Assembly: GCA_016292255.1 (NCBI GenBank)
Contig: JAEEZZ010000137.1
Coordinates: 1 to 49,948, forward strand
Length of the DNA stretch: 49,948 bases
Direction of reading: 5' to 3'
Source: Oscillospiraceae bacterium
Lineage (GTDB): Bacteria > Bacillota > Clostridia > Oscillospirales > Oscillospiraceae
Shown here: piece by piece, positions 1-6,933 of the stretch
Numbering within the stretch: position 1 is the first letter of the stretch
How the letters are laid out: every line of letters starts with the position of its first letter
The notes under the pieces: model-generated
The model's database searches: none
Told to the model about the DNA's origin: nothing
What the model saw: the letters and a program-made list of their open reading frames with translations, nothing else
Program-made: the position numbers and the translations under genes

Positions 1-95
1 ATGAAGCCGACAGCTGATCGGAAGCCCACCTCATCCGTCCTCCGGCTTCCGTGAGACGCCGGAGTCCACCTTCCCCTCAAGGGGAAGGCAATGGA
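1..95. repeat. Partial copy of a TIR-type repeat (CACCTTCCCC family)
   Basis: This stretch has no gene. It carries the motif CCCACCTCATCCGTC, then a short GC hairpin, then CCACCTTCCCCTCAAGGGGA. The same order of motifs forms the right half of a longer element inside copA near 33890-33956. The left part continues past the window edge, so the full copy cannot be seen. Confidence 0.7.
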
Positions 96-132
96 GCGGC
101 GAGCAGAGGATGGAGGTCTTGCAGTACATCGT

Positions 133-160
133 TTGACAAAAATCGACACTCACGCATAAA
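133..160 (+). promoter_or_regulatory. Probable promoter of mazF
   Basis: A perfect -35 box TTGACA (133-138) is followed after 16 bp by CATAAA (155-160). A second possible -10 box, TATAAT, lies at 173-178 but has no good -35 at the right distance. Position upstream of mazF supports the call. Confidence 0.45.
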
Positions 161-233
161 TTGGAATGGAAGTATAATTCCGATTGCTCTGTGGAAGAAT
201 ATGGGCAAGAACAAAAACCGGAGCGTGAGTCGT

Positions 234-590
234 ATGGAAAGCAATGTCAGACGGGGCGATATCTATTACGCGGATCTGAGCCCGGTGGTGGGCAGCGAGC
301 AGGGGGGGACCCGGCCTGTGCTGATCGTGCAGAACGACACCGGCAACCGCCATTCCCCCACGGTGATCGCCGCGGCCATCACCAGCCAGCTGGGCAAAGC
401 CCGTCTTCCCACCCATATCACCGTCCCGGGCCGGGAGGCAGGGCTGGCGAAGGACTCTGTGATCCTCCTGGAGCAGATCCGCACCCTGGATAAGCGCCGC
501 CTGCGGGAGCACATGGGCAGGCTCTCAGACGAGCAGATGTCTAAGGTGGATACCGCCATCGCCGTCTCCTTCGGCCTGGAGCATCCGTAA
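234..590 (+). CDS. mazF: MazF/PemK-type endoribonuclease toxin
   Basis: This 118-residue protein is a type II toxin of the MazF/PemK (NdoA) family, which cleaves mRNA at short sequence motifs in the cytoplasm. The N-terminal [13 protein letters not shown] strand, [12 protein letters not shown] (24-35) and AAITSQ (47-52) are family hallmarks. R27 and T50 match the catalytic Arg25/Thr48 of the Bacillus enzyme. I chose the ATG at 234 because homologues begin just before RRGDIYY and GGAG lies 11 nt upstream; an ATG at 201 in the same frame is possible. The usual partner, a MazE-like antitoxin gene directly upstream, is not present in the 230 bases seen, although it could lie to the left of the window. 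It ends in its own terminator, so it is probably monocistronic. Confidence 0.9.
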   Translation: MESNVRRGDIYYADLSPVVGSEQGGTRPVLIVQNDTGNRHSPTVIAAAITSQLGKARLPTHITVPGREAGLAKDSVILLEQIRTLDKRRLREHMGRLSDEQMSKVDTAIAVSFGLEHP

Positions 591-655
591 ACCAAGCCTT
601 CCCTCTGGGGGAAGGTGTCCCGCCGCGGCGCTGACGGTTGAGGGGCGTCCCTGCC
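591..655. repeat. Partial copy of the CCTTCCC repeat family
   Basis: Directly after the mazF stop are AAGCCTTCCC, GGGGGAAGGTGTCCC and CTGACGGTTGAGGGG. These resemble the left half of the TIR element in copA (33799-33845). With the partial copy at 1-95, mazF is flanked by two members of the family. Confidence 0.6.
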
Positions 656-666
656 GGAATAACCAA

Positions 667-709
667 CACTCCCTTCCGCATAGACTGAATGCGAAAGGGA
701 GTGTTTTAT
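667..709 (+). terminator. Intrinsic terminator of mazF
   Basis: AACACTCCCTTCCGCAT pairs with ATGCGAAAGGGAGTGTT with one mismatch and is followed by TTTATT. The right arm also contains the GGGAG that serves as Shine-Dalgarno of the next gene, so the hairpin may affect its translation. Confidence 0.8.
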
Positions 710-1204
710 TTGCAATATCCGATTTACTATCAGGGTACGCAGATCGGGCAGGCCGATCTTGCGGAGGACGGGCTCTATTATCGCCTTTCCGCCTGCTGCG
801 CCGAGCCGGATCGGGGGATCTGGCGGCTCTGGGGCTGCCTGGGCCGGGAGAGCCGCTGTCTGGGGGTCTGCGTCCCGGGGGGGGAGGGCCTGGCCCTGGA
901 AAGGCGGGTCTCCCGCCGAAGCTGGCCGGAGCTGCCCCGGGCCTTCATCCTGGGCCGGGAGAGCGAGGGCTTCCGGCCCTGGCGGGGCGTCGTGGAGGAG
1001 CAGGAGCTCCCGGACGCCATGCTGCGGGCAAACGCCGACGGCACCCATACCCTTGCCATCTTCGCCCCGCCCGAGGGCCCCGTCCCCCTGGCCGAGCGGG
1101 TGTCGGAGATGCAGGAAGCCGAACTGGACGGCCGCAGCTGCCTGATCCTGAATTGGCCGCCGGAAGAAACCGTAGGGGGCGGCGCCCTCGACGCCCCGAA
1201 TTGA
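710..1204 (+). CDS. Hypothetical protein with a repeat-derived C-terminus
   Basis: I do not recognise this protein by name. The body (LQYPIYYQGTQIGQADL..., 165 residues) is soluble, rich in Leu/Arg/Glu and has no signal peptide. I start it at the TTG at 710, 7 nt after GGGAG; an ATG at 689 in the same frame lies within the mazF terminator stem and has no ribosome-binding site. The last residues, VGGGALDAPN, are encoded by a GTAG hairpin repeat (1172-1198), and the stop comes just after it. The native C-terminus was therefore probably replaced or extended by the repeat. Gene reality is supported by GC-rich codon use and an uninterrupted frame, but no function can be assigned. Confidence 0.6.
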   Translation: MQYPIYYQGTQIGQADLAEDGLYYRLSACCAEPDRGIWRLWGCLGRESRCLGVCVPGGEGLALERRVSRRSWPELPRAFILGRESEGFRPWRGVVEEQELPDAMLRANADGTHTLAIFAPPEGPVPLAERVSEMQEAELDGRSCLILNWPPEETVGGGALDAPN

Positions 1205-1313
1205 TTTTCATTCCTCAAATGGCAATTTGAGGAATACCACAGTTATTCGTTTTTCGTTTTGCGTTCTGCGTTTCGTAACGCCGGCGCGGGGCGTCGAGGG
1301 CGCCGCCCCCTAC
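1172..1313. repeat. GTAG/CTAC repeat pair flanking a palindrome and 7-nt repeat tract
   Basis: A GTAGGGGGCGGCGCC hairpin (1172-1198) and its inverse, ending CCCCCTAC (1287-1313), enclose a composite element. That element has the arms TTCCTCAAAT / ATTTGAGGAA around GGCA (1211-1234) and a heptanucleotide tract of CGTTTTT, CGTTTTG, CGTTCTG and CGTTTCG (1248-1275). Confidence 0.8.
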
Positions 1314-1316
1314 AGC

Positions 1317-2072
1317 CTATATGTCCAGCACCAGCTCTACGGGGCAGTGGTCTGAGCCGAGGATCTCCTGGTGGATGTCCGTGGAGAGCAGCTTTTCCCG
1401 CAGACGGTCGGAGATCACGAAATAGTCGATGCGCCAGCCCACGTTCTTTTCCCGGGCCCGCATCCGGTAGCTCCACCAGGAGTACTGATCCACCGCGTCC
1501 GGGTGCTGGAAGCGCCAGCTGTCCGTGAAGCCCGCCGCCAGCAGCTCGGAGAATTTGCCCCGCTCCTCGTCGGAGAAGCCTGCGTTGCCCCGGTTCTGCT
1601 TGGGGTTTTTCAGGTCGATCTCCTGGTGGGCCACGTTCAGATCCCCGCAGTAGATTACGGGCTTGGCTGCGTCCAGCTTCTGCATATAGGCCCGCAGGGC
1701 GTCCTCCCACTGCATCCGGAAGTCGATGCGCTTCAGCCCGTCCTGGGCGTTGGGGGTGTAGCAGGTCAGCAGGTAGAAGTCCGGGTATTCCAGGGTGATG
1801 AGCCGACCCTCGTGATCCAGCTCCTCCGTGCCTACGCCGTAGCGGACGGAGAGGGGCTCGTGCTTCGTAAAGACCGCCGTGCCGGAGTAGCCCTTCTTTT
1901 CGGCGGAGTACCAGTATTGCGTGTATCCCGGCAGCTCCAGGGTGAGCTGCCCGGGCTGCATTTTCGTCTCCTGCAGGGAGAAGAAATCCGCGTCCAGGGT
2001 GCGAAACGCGTCCAGAAAGCCCTTTTCCATACAGGCCCGCAGGCCGTTGACGTTCCAGGAGATGAATTTCAT
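1317..2072 (-). CDS. exoA: Exodeoxyribonuclease III (AP endonuclease)
   Basis: A 251-residue EEP-fold nuclease of the ExoA/XthA family. It incises DNA at abasic sites and has 3'-5' exonuclease activity in base-excision repair. N7 (SWNVNG), E35 (LQETK), GDLNVAH, the D/W region of TDSWR, GWRIDYF and GSDHCPV give the full metal-binding and catalytic set. The start ATG at 2072 has GGAGG 7 nt upstream; further upstream frame extension is antisense to uppP and was discarded. It is transcribed divergently from uppP, from a promoter whose spacer holds a perfect palindrome. Length is normal and no defect is visible. Confidence 0.95.
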   Translation of the reverse strand: MKFISWNVNGLRACMEKGFLDAFRTLDADFFSLQETKMQPGQLTLELPGYTQYWYSAEKKGYSGTAVFTKHEPLSVRYGVGTEELDHEGRLITLEYPDFYLLTCYTPNAQDGLKRIDFRMQWEDALRAYMQKLDAAKPVIYCGDLNVAHQEIDLKNPKQNRGNAGFSDEERGKFSELLAAGFTDSWRFQHPDAVDQYSWWSYRMRAREKNVGWRIDYFVISDRLREKLLSTDIHQEILGSDHCPVELVLDI

Positions 2073-2097
2073 CGCAGCTTCCTCCGTTTTTTCTGTT

Positions 2098-2154
2098 ATC
2101 ATAACATAGTTCCCCGGGGAATGCAATAAATAGTTCCCCGGGGAATGCAATAAA
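2098..2154 (-). promoter_or_regulatory. exoA promoter with palindromic operator, in a twin 24-bp repeat
   Basis: On the minus strand, -35 TTGCAT (2126-2121) and -10 TATGAT (2103-2098) are separated by exactly 17 bp. The spacer contains TTCCCCGGGGAA (2110-2121), a perfect 12-bp palindrome. The 24-bp unit holding it (2107-2130) is repeated exactly at 2131-2154, placing a second palindrome at 2134-2145, just upstream of the uppP -35. Two identical dyads 24 bp apart suggest cooperative binding of a dimeric regulator. I do not recognise the regulator. Confidence 0.7.
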
Positions 2155-2159
2155 AACGG

Positions 2160-2188
2160 TTGTAAATTCTGAATATCTGTGCTATAAT
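2160..2188 (+). promoter_or_regulatory. uppP promoter
   Basis: TTGTAA (2160-2165), a 17-bp spacer and a perfect TATAAT (2183-2188) lie about 30 bp before the uppP start. The second TTCCCCGGGGAA dyad ends 15 bp upstream of the -35 box. Confidence 0.8.
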
Positions 2189-2219
2189 GAACAAACACGG
2201 TATTTGAAGGGGGCTTCCT

Positions 2220-3044
2220 ATGCTCGAACTGCTGAAGGTGATTTTTCTCGGCATTGTGGAGGGGATCACCGAATGGCTGCCCGTGAGCTCCACGGGCCAT
2301 ATGCTGCTGGTGGACGAATTCCTCCGGCTGGACGCCTCCGACGCGTTCAAGGAGATGTTTTTTGTCGTCATCCAGCTGGGTGCCATCCTGGCTGTGGTGC
2401 TTCTGTTCTGGAACCAGCTCTGGCCCTTTGCCAGAAAGCCCCAGGGGGGCGTTATGCTGAAGCAGAAGACGGTCTCCCTCTGGCTCAAGGTGATCGTGGC
2501 CTGTATCCCCGGCACCGTCGCGGCCCTGCTGCTGGACGACTACATCGACGCCCATCTCTCCACCCCCACCGTCATCGCGGGGGCGCTGATCCTCTACGGC
2601 GTGGGCTTCCTGGCGGTGGAGCGCTGGAACCGGGGCAGGAAGCCCAAGGTTGAGCAGGTGGAGGACATTACATACCCCCTGGCCCTGGGCATCGGCCTGT
2701 TCCAGGTGCTGTCCATCATCCCCGGCACCTCCCGCTCCGGCGCCTGCATCATCGGCGCCCTGATCCTGGGGGTGGCCCGGCCCGCGGCTGCCGGCTTTAC
2801 CTTCCATCTGGCGGTGCCTGTCATGTTCGGCCTGAGCTTTTTGAAGCTGCTGAAATTCGGCTTCCACTTTGCCGGGCAGGAGCTGCTGATCCTGCTGGTG
2901 GGCATGGCCGTGGCCTTCCTGGTCTCCCTGGCGGTGATCCGCTTTTTGATGAACTACATCCGCAAGCACGGCTTCGAGCTGTTCGGATGGTATCGCATTG
3001 TGTTAGGCCTTATTATTATAATCTACTTTTTTCTGGTGAGGTAA
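2220..3044 (+). CDS. uppP: Undecaprenyl-diphosphatase UppP/BacA
   Basis: A 274-residue polytopic membrane enzyme that dephosphorylates undecaprenyl diphosphate to recycle the lipid carrier for peptidoglycan and wall polymers. It also confers bacitracin tolerance. The signature EGITEWLPVSSTGH (about residues 14-27) and the second active-site motif PGTSRSG (about 168-174) are intact, and eight hydrophobic segments can be read. The ATG at 2220 follows AAGGGGG with good spacing. The downstream mrp gene begins 6 nt after its stop, so the two are probably co-transcribed from the 2160 promoter. Confidence 0.96.
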   Translation: MLELLKVIFLGIVEGITEWLPVSSTGHMLLVDEFLRLDASDAFKEMFFVVIQLGAILAVVLLFWNQLWPFARKPQGGVMLKQKTVSLWLKVIVACIPGTVAALLLDDYIDAHLSTPTVIAGALILYGVGFLAVERWNRGRKPKVEQVEDITYPLALGIGLFQVLSIIPGTSRSGACIIGALILGVARPAAAGFTFHLAVPVMFGLSFLKLLKFGFHFAGQELLILLVGMAVAFLVSLAVIRFLMNYIRKHGFELFGWYRIVLGLIIIIYFFLVR

Positions 3045-3050
3045 TTACAA

Positions 3051-3869
3051 ATGAGCGAATGCACACATGATTGTTCCACCTGCGGGCAGGACTGCGCCTC
3101 CCGCACCGAGGAGAGCCTGCTGGCTCAACTGAATCCCAAGTCCAAGGTTCGCAAGGTCTACGCCGTGGTCTCCGGCAAGGGCGGCGTGGGCAAGTCCACC
3201 GTCACCTCCATGCTGGCTGTTGCCATGCAGAAGCGGGGCCACCGGACGGCCATTCTGGACGCCGACATCACCGGCCCCTCCATCCCCAAGGCCTTTGCCC
3301 TGGACTCCACCGACGCCTACGAGGACGGCCTGCTGGCCCCGGCCATGACCCGCACCGGCATCCAGGTCATGTCTCTGAACCTCCTGCTGGAGAACGAGAC
3401 GGCCCCCGTGGTCTGGCGCGGCCCTGTGCTGGCCGGCGCGGTGAAGCAGTTCTGGACGGACGTGTATTGGGATAACGTGGACTATATGTTCGTGGATATG
3501 CCTCCCGGCACCGGCGACGTGCCCCTGACGGTGTTCCAGAGCCTGCCCATCGACGGCATCATTCTGGTGACCACCCCCCAGGATCTGGTTTCCATGATCG
3601 TGGCCAAGGCTGTGGAGATGGCCAAGCTGATGCACCTGCCCATCTTCGGCATCGTGGAGAACTATGCCTGGCTGACCTGCCCCGACTGCGGCAGGAAGAT
3701 CGAGGTCTTCGGCAAGTCCCATGTGGAGGAGATGGCCGCCAAGTACGACCTGCCTGTCCTGGCCCGCCTGCCCATCGACCCCGACGTGGCCGCCTTTATG
3801 GACGCCGGCGAGGCCGAGAGCGTCGATACCGGCGATCTGGAGGACGCTGTCAATCTGCTTGCCAGATAA
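3051..3869 (+). CDS. mrp: Mrp/NBP35-family Fe-S cluster carrier ATPase
   Basis: A 272-residue P-loop ATPase of the Mrp/ApbC/Nbp35 family, which binds and delivers [4Fe-4S] clusters to apoproteins in the cytoplasm. The deviant Walker A, SGKGGVGKST, is at 41-50. An Nbp35-like N-terminal cysteine cluster (C4, C8, C11, C15) and the bridging CPDC motif (about residues 209-212) are both present, so it should bind clusters at both sites. It lies directly after uppP and ends in a strong terminator at 3875-3899. Substrate proteins cannot be inferred from the sequence. Confidence 0.93.
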   Translation: MSECTHDCSTCGQDCASRTEESLLAQLNPKSKVRKVYAVVSGKGGVGKSTVTSMLAVAMQKRGHRTAILDADITGPSIPKAFALDSTDAYEDGLLAPAMTRTGIQVMSLNLLLENETAPVVWRGPVLAGAVKQFWTDVYWDNVDYMFVDMPPGTGDVPLTVFQSLPIDGIILVTTPQDLVSMIVAKAVEMAKLMHLPIFGIVENYAWLTCPDCGRKIEVFGKSHVEEMAAKYDLPVLARLPIDPDVAAFMDAGEAESVDTGDLEDAVNLLAR

Positions 3870-3874
3870 CTGTT

Positions 3875-3904
3875 CAGGGCCGACGGTTTGTCGGCCCTGT
3901 TCTT
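3875..3904 (+). terminator. Intrinsic terminator after mrp
   Basis: A perfect 10-bp stem CAGGGCCGAC / GTCGGCCCTG with a 5-nt loop, followed by TTCTTATT. Confidence 0.85.
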
Positions 3905-3932
3905 ATTCCGTACAAGAAGGGAGAAAACCGAT

Positions 3933-5309
3933 ATGATTTCCTGTCCCGGCTGCGGGCAGGGCCTGCGCTTCGACGTGGAATCCCAGCAGATGCACTGCGA
4001 TTACTGCGGCGCGGGCTTTGACCCCTATTCCTTCGATTCCGAAAAGGGCGGCGCAAAGCAGGAGCAGAGCTTTGACACCTTCGTCTGGACCTGCCCCTCC
4101 TGCGGCGGTCAGCTGGAAACGGTGGATGAGACCGACGCCATGGGCTTCTGCCCCTACTGCGGCGGCGCGTCCCTGCTTGCCGACCGGATCCGCAAGCGCT
4201 GGCGGCCCAAGTCCGTCATCCCCTTTTCCGTCACCAAGGAGCAATGCAAAGCGGCCTATCTGGCCGCTGCGAAAAAGCGTCTGTTTGTTTCCGGGCGCTA
4301 TAAGGATCCCCAGCTGCTGGAAAGCTTCCGGGGGATCTATATGCCCTATTGGACGTACCGCCTGCGGCATCGCGGCACCTATTACATCCCCGCCGACACC
4401 CCGCAAAGACGGGAGGGGGATTACCTGGTCACCGGGCACTATGAGCTCGAGGGCGAGATCGACATGGAGTCGGACGGCTACGCCCACGACGCCTCCTCCG
4501 CCTTTGACGACCGGATCAGCCAGAATCTGGAGCCCTTCCACCCGGAGGCCCGGCAGCCCTTTGCCCCCGGCTTTCTCTCCGGCTTCTATACCATCGTGGG
4601 GGATAAGCCCCGGGAGAAGCTGGACGCCTGGGTGGAGGAAGCCGCGAAGCAGGACGTGCTGCGTAAGCTGATGGAGCCGGACACGGCGCTGGGGCTGGAA
4701 ATGCGCGCAAAAAAATTGACCCCGCAGATGGGGCGCGCCTATGCCCCCTCCGAGATCCTTGACGCCGAGCGCTGTCTCTACCCGGTCTGGTTTATGAGCT
4801 ACCGCCAGGGAGATCAGCTGACCTACGCCGCTGTCAACGGGCAGACGGGCAAGGTCTTTGCGGATTTCCCGACCAGCCTGCCGAAGGTGCTGGCCTTCGG
4901 CGTGGGTCTGGCGGTGCTGTTTTTCCTGCTGCTGCTGTTCGCCACCTCCATTCAGGCGGGCAGCGCAGCCATGATCTCCGCCGCCCTCTATTCCGGCGGC
5001 CTGTATTTCCTGGAGAACGCCTTCCGGGACACCACGGATCAGAGCAGAGCCCTGCTCTTCTCCGCCCCGAGCCAGCGCTACCAGGATAAAACAAAATGGC
5101 GGGTGCTCAGCGGCGCCGCGGGCATTGTGATCGGGGTGCTGCTCCGCCTGTTCTTCCATACCAAGGTCTGGCTCTGCTGCGGGTTCTGCGTGGTGCTGGC
5201 GGGGCTGTTCTGCTGGTTTATTTATGAGTACATCCAGTTCCAGCTTGCCATCGCCCGCCGCCGTCCGCGGCATTTCAACCGAAAGGGGGCAGCATCCGAT
5301 GAGAGATAG
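3933..5309 (+). CDS. Double zinc-ribbon membrane protein of unknown function
   Basis: A 458-residue protein with two N-terminal zinc ribbons: C4/C7 with C22/C25 (CPGC...CDYC), then CPSC near 54-57 with CPYC near 73-76. A long soluble region follows, then about three membrane-spanning segments between residue 318 and 433. The TFIIB-like ribbon arrangement resembles that of many uncharacterised clostridial proteins that load or shuttle membrane cargo, but no specific function is assignable. The ATG at 3933 follows AAGGGAG. The next gene starts inside its last codons (11-nt overlap), so translation of the two is coupled. Confidence 0.75.
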   Translation: MISCPGCGQGLRFDVESQQMHCDYCGAGFDPYSFDSEKGGAKQEQSFDTFVWTCPSCGGQLETVDETDAMGFCPYCGGASLLADRIRKRWRPKSVIPFSVTKEQCKAAYLAAAKKRLFVSGRYKDPQLLESFRGIYMPYWTYRLRHRGTYYIPADTPQRREGDYLVTGHYELEGEIDMESDGYAHDASSAFDDRISQNLEPFHPEARQPFAPGFLSGFYTIVGDKPREKLDAWVEEAAKQDVLRKLMEPDTALGLEMRAKKLTPQMGRAYAPSEILDAERCLYPVWFMSYRQGDQLTYAAVNGQTGKVFADFPTSLPKVLAFGVGLAVLFFLLLLFATSIQAGSAAMISAALYSGGLYFLENAFRDTTDQSRALLFSAPSQRYQDKTKWRVLSGAAGIVIGVLLRLFFHTKVWLCCGFCVVLAGLFCWFIYEYIQFQLAIARRRPRHFNRKGAASDER

Positions 5310-5799
5310 TCTGATCATGTTCGGCGCCGTGATCCTCACCGCGCTGGCCAGAACCCTGATCCTCTCCCACGGAGAGCGCAGCGGCAGGGAAGGGCTCAGC
5401 CAGACAGTTGCCATGCTGGTGTTGACCCTGGGTCTGCTGCTGGGGATGCTGACTTCCTCCCACCAGGCCTACAGGCTGCGGGAGGAGCGCATCCAGGCGA
5501 CGACCCAGCAGCAGGGCGGCGCAGAGAGCGCCCAGCAGAGCAGGGGCGCGATCTCCGAGCCTGCGGAGCCCCTCAGCTGCGCGACCATCGCCCTGATGAT
5601 GGGCCTGCTGACGGCGGTTCTGACCGTGTTCAACAAGTCCCATAACACGGTCTACAAGAAAGCAAAGTATTCCCTTTCCAAGCCCGTGACCACCGGAAAG
5701 CTCATTGCCTCGCCCCCCAGGGTGAAGCTGTCAGAGATCACCAAGATCTATTCCCCGCCCTCGGATAAACGGCGAAATTCGGATGATGACTACTTCTGA
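5299..5799 (+). CDS. Small membrane protein of unknown function
   Basis: A 166-residue protein with three hydrophobic segments (about 5-22, 38-56 and 97-115), a Gln/Ser/Ala-rich loop, and a basic C-terminal tail ending NSDDDYF. The ATG overlaps the end of the zinc-ribbon gene and has AAAGGGGG upstream, so the pair very likely functions together. I recognise no family. Confidence 0.65.
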   Translation: MRDSLIMFGAVILTALARTLILSHGERSGREGLSQTVAMLVLTLGLLLGMLTSSHQAYRLREERIQATTQQQGGAESAQQSRGAISEPAEPLSCATIALMMGLLTAVLTVFNKSHNTVYKKAKYSLSKPVTTGKLIASPPRVKLSEITKIYSPPSDKRRNSDDDYF

Positions 5800-5837
5800 T
5801 CGGGGCCGGGTCGGGGCGAGCTACGGCTGCAGCCCGA

Positions 5838-6101
5838 TCATTTGTGCAGGATTTTGACGTGGCCGCTTTCCGCTGCGTCGTCCAGCATCCGCAGCAGCCG
5901 ATCCGCATAGTCGCCCAGGCGCTGGCGGAGCAGCTCCTCGTGCTTCACGGTGATGATCCGATCCTTGCCGGGCTCCGTCAGCAGATCATAGACCGCGTCC
6001 AGATTGCTCCCACAGTCGGCGGGCAGGTTCAGTTTTTCCCGCAGCAGCGCGTGGAGACTGTCCCTGTCCGTCACGCGTTTGGCATTGATGGTGGCCCGCA
6101 T
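5838..6101 (-). CDS. Barstar-family ribonuclease inhibitor
   Basis: An 87-residue barstar-like protein. In Bacillus, barstar binds barnase in the cytoplasm and blocks its active site. The segment GSNLDAVYDLLTE places acidic residues at D35 and D39, the positions that contact the barnase active site. It lies immediately downstream of the barnase-like gene on the same strand, with only 2 nt between stop and start, so the RNase and its immunity protein are made from one mRNA. Length is typical of the family. Confidence 0.9.
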   Translation of the reverse strand: MRATINAKRVTDRDSLHALLREKLNLPADCGSNLDAVYDLLTEPGKDRIITVKHEELLRQRLGDYADRLLRMLDDAAESGHVKILHK

Positions 6102-6103
6102 GG

Positions 6104-6754
6104 TCAGCCCTCCTCTCCGTAGAGCAGCTCAAAGTGCTCGTAGTGGTCGCCGGTGTAGTAGATCAGCCCGTCGTTGGAGAAGACGATCCGCTTCGCCCCC
6201 CGGGATTTTGCCCCCCGGGTGTCGATGTCGCACTCCGTCCAGACCCGGCCCTTGGCGTCGGGGAGCAGGCCCTCGTAGTTGCCGAAGCGGCTGCCGCCGA
6301 TGCACTTGCCGGGGGCGTAGGGCTCCAGGGAGCCGCCGGGCCAGCCCAGCTTTTCGGCTTCCTTCTTGGTGATGTAGTTGGAGGGCAGATGGCCGAACAG
6401 ATGGATGTAGAGGGCCACCTCCTCCTTGGAGTCGTAGACCCCGTCCTCCGTCACCGAGGGCGCCGCCTCGGTCTCCGGAACGGCGGGCTCCGTGGTGGGG
6501 GCTGTGGCAGGGGGCTCCGTGGCGGGGGCTGTGGCCGGGGACTCCGTGGCCGGCCCTTCCGTCACCGGCGCTTCCGTCACCGGCGCTTCCGTATCCGGCG
6601 CGGCTTGGGTGGTCTCGAGCCGCGCTTCGCTCTGCCTGCTCTGAGTGATGATGGGCAGATCAACGGCTGTGTCCTGGGCGGCGGGAGCGGCCTTGCAGCC
6701 GGTCAGCGCCCCCAGCAGCAGAATGACCAGCAGAAAACAGAAAAATCGACGCAA
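6104..6754 (-). CDS. Secreted lipoprotein ribonuclease, barnase-like
   Basis: A 216-residue exported RNase of the barnase (N1/T1-like) family. A type II signal peptide ends in LTGC with lipidated C20. Residues about 50-103 are a Thr/Pro/Ala/Glu repeat linker (TEAP, TEGPATESP), and the nuclease domain spans about 104-216. It keeps GKCIGGSRFGNYEGLLP and the catalytic trio: E174 in WTECDI, R189 in AKRIV and H204 in GDHYEHF, matching barnase E73, R87 and H102. The start is a TTG at 6754, 8 nt after AGGAGG; the frame extends upstream but crosses the promoter. A lipid anchor with a flexible stalk is unlike freely secreted barnase and suggests surface display or slow release. Confidence 0.88.
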   Translation of the reverse strand: MRRFFCFLLVILLLGALTGCKAAPAAQDTAVDLPIITQSRQSEARLETTQAAPDTEAPVTEAPVTEGPATESPATAPATEPPATAPTTEPAVPETEAAPSVTEDGVYDSKEEVALYIHLFGHLPSNYITKKEAEKLGWPGGSLEPYAPGKCIGGSRFGNYEGLLPDAKGRVWTECDIDTRGAKSRGAKRIVFSNDGLIYYTGDHYEHFELLYGEEG

Positions 6755-6787
6755 AGCGAACGCCTCCTCTTTTATGTGCTTTTCCAC

Positions 6788-6816
6788 ATTATAGCAGCGC
6801 CCCATGCGAAAAGCAA
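6788..6816 (-). promoter_or_regulatory. Promoter of the barnase-barstar operon
   Basis: On the minus strand, TTGCTT (6816-6811), a 17-bp spacer and a perfect TATAAT (6793-6788). Confidence 0.75.
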
Positions 6817-6869
6817 GGAACGATTTCACGGTATTCAAAAAAACATACAAAAAATACACAAAAACCCTC

Positions 6870-6898
6870 TTTTCAAACACAAGCGCTTGTGTTAGAAT
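6870..6898 (+). promoter_or_regulatory. galK promoter with LacI/GalR-type operator filling the spacer
   Basis: -35 TTTTCA (6870-6875) and -10 TAGAAT (6893-6898) are 17 bp apart. The spacer is an 18-bp perfect dyad centred on AAGCGCTT (6876-6893). AAGCGCTT centres with a CG at the axis are typical of LacI/GalR/CcpA-family operators. Binding would occlude RNA polymerase, so repression of galK is inferred. Confidence 0.7.
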
Positions 6899-6933
6899 AG
6901 CCGGGCTTGCGCTAAATAACGGAGGAACCTGCA

